In this document: in pieces, positions 62,447 through 64,000 of the stretch
Position numbering within the stretch: position 1 is the first letter of the stretch
Layout: every line of letters begins with the position of its first letter
Source: JAKVBK01 sp022447275
Lineage (GTDB): Bacteria; Pseudomonadota; Alphaproteobacteria; Rhodobacterales; Rhodobacteraceae
Assembly (NCBI GenBank): GCA_047125605.1
Contig: CP138932.1
Coordinates: 806,001-870,000, forward strand
Direction: 5' to 3'
Length of the DNA stretch: 64,000 bases
Notes under the pieces: model-generated
Databases searched by the model: none
The model's input: only the letters and a program-made list of their open reading frames with translations
What the model was told of the DNA's origin: nothing
Position numbers and translations under genes: made by a program

Positions 62447-62516
62447 CGTACCTAGCCAATCCGCAGCTTTAGCCTGGTTTTTTTGTGCTACCGTATCTAG
62501 GCTAGGGTGAAGAGGT

Positions 62517-62774
62517 TTGCTTAAAAGCAACTGGACTTCACTATTTGCTGGATCAACGCACCGACATGCCCGGCCAGACCGGCCTGCGCGACCTAATGGC
62601 GTCGAACTGCTGCACGGTCCGCTACGTAACCTTGTAATGATGGGTGCCTTTAGTCGCGCGATCGGCACTCTTGCCGCCGAGATTATTGCCAAGCGTGTAG
62701 CAGGGACCACACCCGAAGGCCAGATTACCCTGCCGCCAAAGATCAATTTTGACGATACCCTGAACCGCGGCTGA
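62517..62774 (+). pseudogene. Possible remnant of a LacI-type regulator C-terminus
   Basis: An open frame of 85 codons whose last ~40 (AFSRAIGTLAAEIIAKRVAGTTPEGQITLPPKI) resemble the end of the ligand-binding domain of LacI-family regulators. The first half has no such resemblance and there is no ribosome site. It looks like a decayed gene fragment, with low certainty. Confidence 0.3.
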
Positions 62775-62786
62775 CTCCCACGCCGT

Positions 62787-63713
62787 TTATTTTTGCGCGT
62801 CGTATTTGGCAATGCGCGCTTCGGCGGCCCTCAGCGCCTTGCGGAATGCGGGCCCGCGTCGCCGCGCCAAAACAGCACGGCAATAGCGTACCAGTAAACG
62901 CGGACGGCCAAGCTTCTCCAATGTATGCAGCATCTCTTTCTGGAACCGTCCGTTGTCGCGCCGCCGACGCAGTAGCGTGTAAAACTCCCGCGCGGTTAGA
63001 GTCCCGGCAACACAGCCTTCAATAACCGGCTTCAAAATCCCCATTTGCAGCCACAACGACGCGATCCGGTGTCCCATGAACCGGCAGCGAAACTTGTGCA
63101 CGTTTTCCCCGGAGAACAAGGCGGCATGCATCGCGTCCAGCGGTGTGAGCGGGTCATAAAACAGATGCACCGCGTCTGCCGAAGCCACCATGTCGGGCGC
63201 ATAGCCATAGCGGTCGTGGAAATTGCGCCGCCACGCCCTTCGATAACGGGTTTCCCAGCTAGCCACTTCACGATCCAGCGTCGCCTGGGGCGAGATGCAG
63301 ATCACCGTCGCGCCGGGAGCTGCGGCGGAAAAACTCGCTGCTGCGTAGGCCCCCATTGAGGCGCCGTAAAAGATCACCTTATCGAACCGCGCAAAGAACC
63401 CCTCATCGCGCAAACGATCAAAGAAATCATGCACATCACTATCACGGTACCATGTCCAATCATGTGCCATCATTCCAAGCATTGACCAGCCGCGCGACGT
63501 CACGAAATCATAGCCCCAAGGCATGCGGTCTTTGGAATTGCCATAGACGTGATCGAGGTTCTCGAACGTCACGATCAGAGTCTTTCCACGCTCCACCAAC
63601 AGCGCGGTATGCTGCGGACCCAACGTCTTGTAGAACCCCTCCTTGGCGCCGACCTTCTGAAGGTTGGCCTGCCACTCAGTCTGGGTCTGGTCCGCTGCGT
63701 CCTTCATTTTCAT
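62787..63713 (-). CDS. Serine-hydrolase-like protein
   Basis: 308 residues. A nucleophile elbow Gly-Ala-Ser-Met-Gly-Ala-Tyr (IFYGASMGAYAAASFSAAAPGA) sits near residue 120 in an alpha/beta-hydrolase setting, with a later His (FMGHRIASLW) as possible catalytic base. The N-terminal ~40 residues are charged and the C-terminal third is very Arg-rich. I recall similar proteins in Roseobacters with inconsistent names. It starts within the stop codon of the sulfotransferase gene (ATGA). Confidence 0.72.
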   Translation of the reverse strand: MKMKDAADQTQTEWQANLQKVGAKEGFYKTLGPQHTALLVERGKTLIVTFENLDHVYGNSKDRMPWGYDFVTSRGWSMLGMMAHDWTWYRDSDVHDFFDRLRDEGFFARFDKVIFYGASMGAYAAASFSAAAPGATVICISPQATLDREVASWETRYRRAWRRNFHDRYGYAPDMVASADAVHLFYDPLTPLDAMHAALFSGENVHKFRCRFMGHRIASLWLQMGILKPVIEGCVAGTLTAREFYTLLRRRRDNGRFQKEMLHTLEKLGRPRLLVRYCRAVLARRRGPAFRKALRAAEARIAKYDAQK

Positions 63714-64000
63714 GCCGCTTGTGCCAGTTTCTGGCGCACTTCTTCATACATTTCGAAATCTGGGCCAAAGGCGGCTTCGATATTGCGTCGGTCGGTGGCC
63801 GTCATGCCGTCTATCAGTTCAGCGCTCTTGGACTTATGCCCCAGCGAGGTTCGTGTATCCTGCACTTTGGGGCGTTCAACGTCAAAGATCCGGCGCAGAA
63901 TCCGGGTCAAGGCACCATCGAGGTCTGCCATGTCGCCGACAAAGTCGTAGTTGATGAAATCATAGGACACTTCCAGCCTCTGGCTGCGCCAATGCCGGTC
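63710..64000 (-). CDS. Sulfotransferase-like protein, C-terminal part
   Basis: The frame stays open to the right edge of the window, so only the last 96 residues are visible. RHWRSQ followed by DFINYDFVGDMADLDGALTRIL matches the C-terminal part of Roseobacter sulfotransferase family 2 proteins (the segment after the PAPS-binding region). The 5' part lies beyond position 64000. It is coupled to the hydrolase-like gene by a four-base overlap, so the two may act together, for example on a surface polysaccharide (inference). Confidence 0.7.
   Translation of the reverse strand, partial: DRHWRSQRLEVSYDFINYDFVGDMADLDGALTRILRRIFDVERPKVQDTRTSLGHKSKSAELIDGMTATDRRNIEAAFGPDFEMYEEVRQKLAQAA

Overview
The window looks like chromosomal DNA from an alphaproteobacterium of the order Rhodobacterales (Roseobacter-type). 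This is an inference from gene content, not from a database search. The pointers are dense GC-rich coding, two TRAP transporters, a DUF1476 F1-ATPase inhibitor-type protein, an RNase E with a huge acidic insertion, a surE-pcm-lytM block next to tatABC, and a split B12-dependent methionine synthase locus. I see no phage genes, insertion sequences or CRISPR arrays. One tRNA (Leu, anticodon CAA) is present.

Layout. 1-730: 3' part of a subtilisin-like protease. 0.97-6.1 kb: methyl-transfer locus on the minus strand (DUF1638 protein, SAM methyltransferase, corrinoid protein, betaine/homocysteine methyltransferase), interrupted by a plus-strand radical SAM gene and an orphan gene. 6.3-11 kb: DUF1476, a hypothetical, then purC-purS-ADH-purQ. 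11.2-14.4 kb: DctB/DctD-like two-component system. 15-18.1 kb: rne. 18.3-22.5 kb: ccdA, a hydrolase/P450 pair and a WYL regulator with its operator. 22.7-28.1 kb: tatABC, a DUF815 ATPase, then lytM/nlpD-pcm-surE on the other strand. 28.4-30.1 kb: a barnase-like toxin and barstar-like immunity pair. 30.1-39.3 kb: SDR, amt, purF, FAD monooxygenase, class II amidotransferase, Lrp regulator, cvpA, radA. 39.6-44.8 kb: mlaF, mlaE, alr, histidine kinase, cupin and HAD genes, all on the minus strand. 45-47.6 kb: eno, dsbB, exoD. 48-51.2 kb: first TRAP operon. 51.3 kb: tRNA-Leu. 51.8-60.5 kb: a seven-gene catabolic operon (N-formylglutamate amidohydrolase-like enzyme, TRAP dctQMP, glutamine synthetase-like ligase, aldehyde dehydrogenase, iron alcohol dehydrogenase) with a divergent RpiR regulator. 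60.5-62.8 kb: a visibly AT-richer stretch with an HxlR regulator and two orphan genes. 62.8-64 kb: hydrolase-like gene and the end of a sulfotransferase gene.

The most interesting points are: the barnase/barstar pair, in which all three catalytic residues of the RNase are kept; the 51.8-60.5 kb cluster, whose enzyme set fits a gamma-glutamylated amino-alcohol (or amine) degradation route; the DctD-like regulator that has lost the sigma54-contact loop; and the split methionine synthase locus with two unexplained neighbours. Starts were chosen from ribosome binding sites, family N-termini and gene overlaps, and are given as such.
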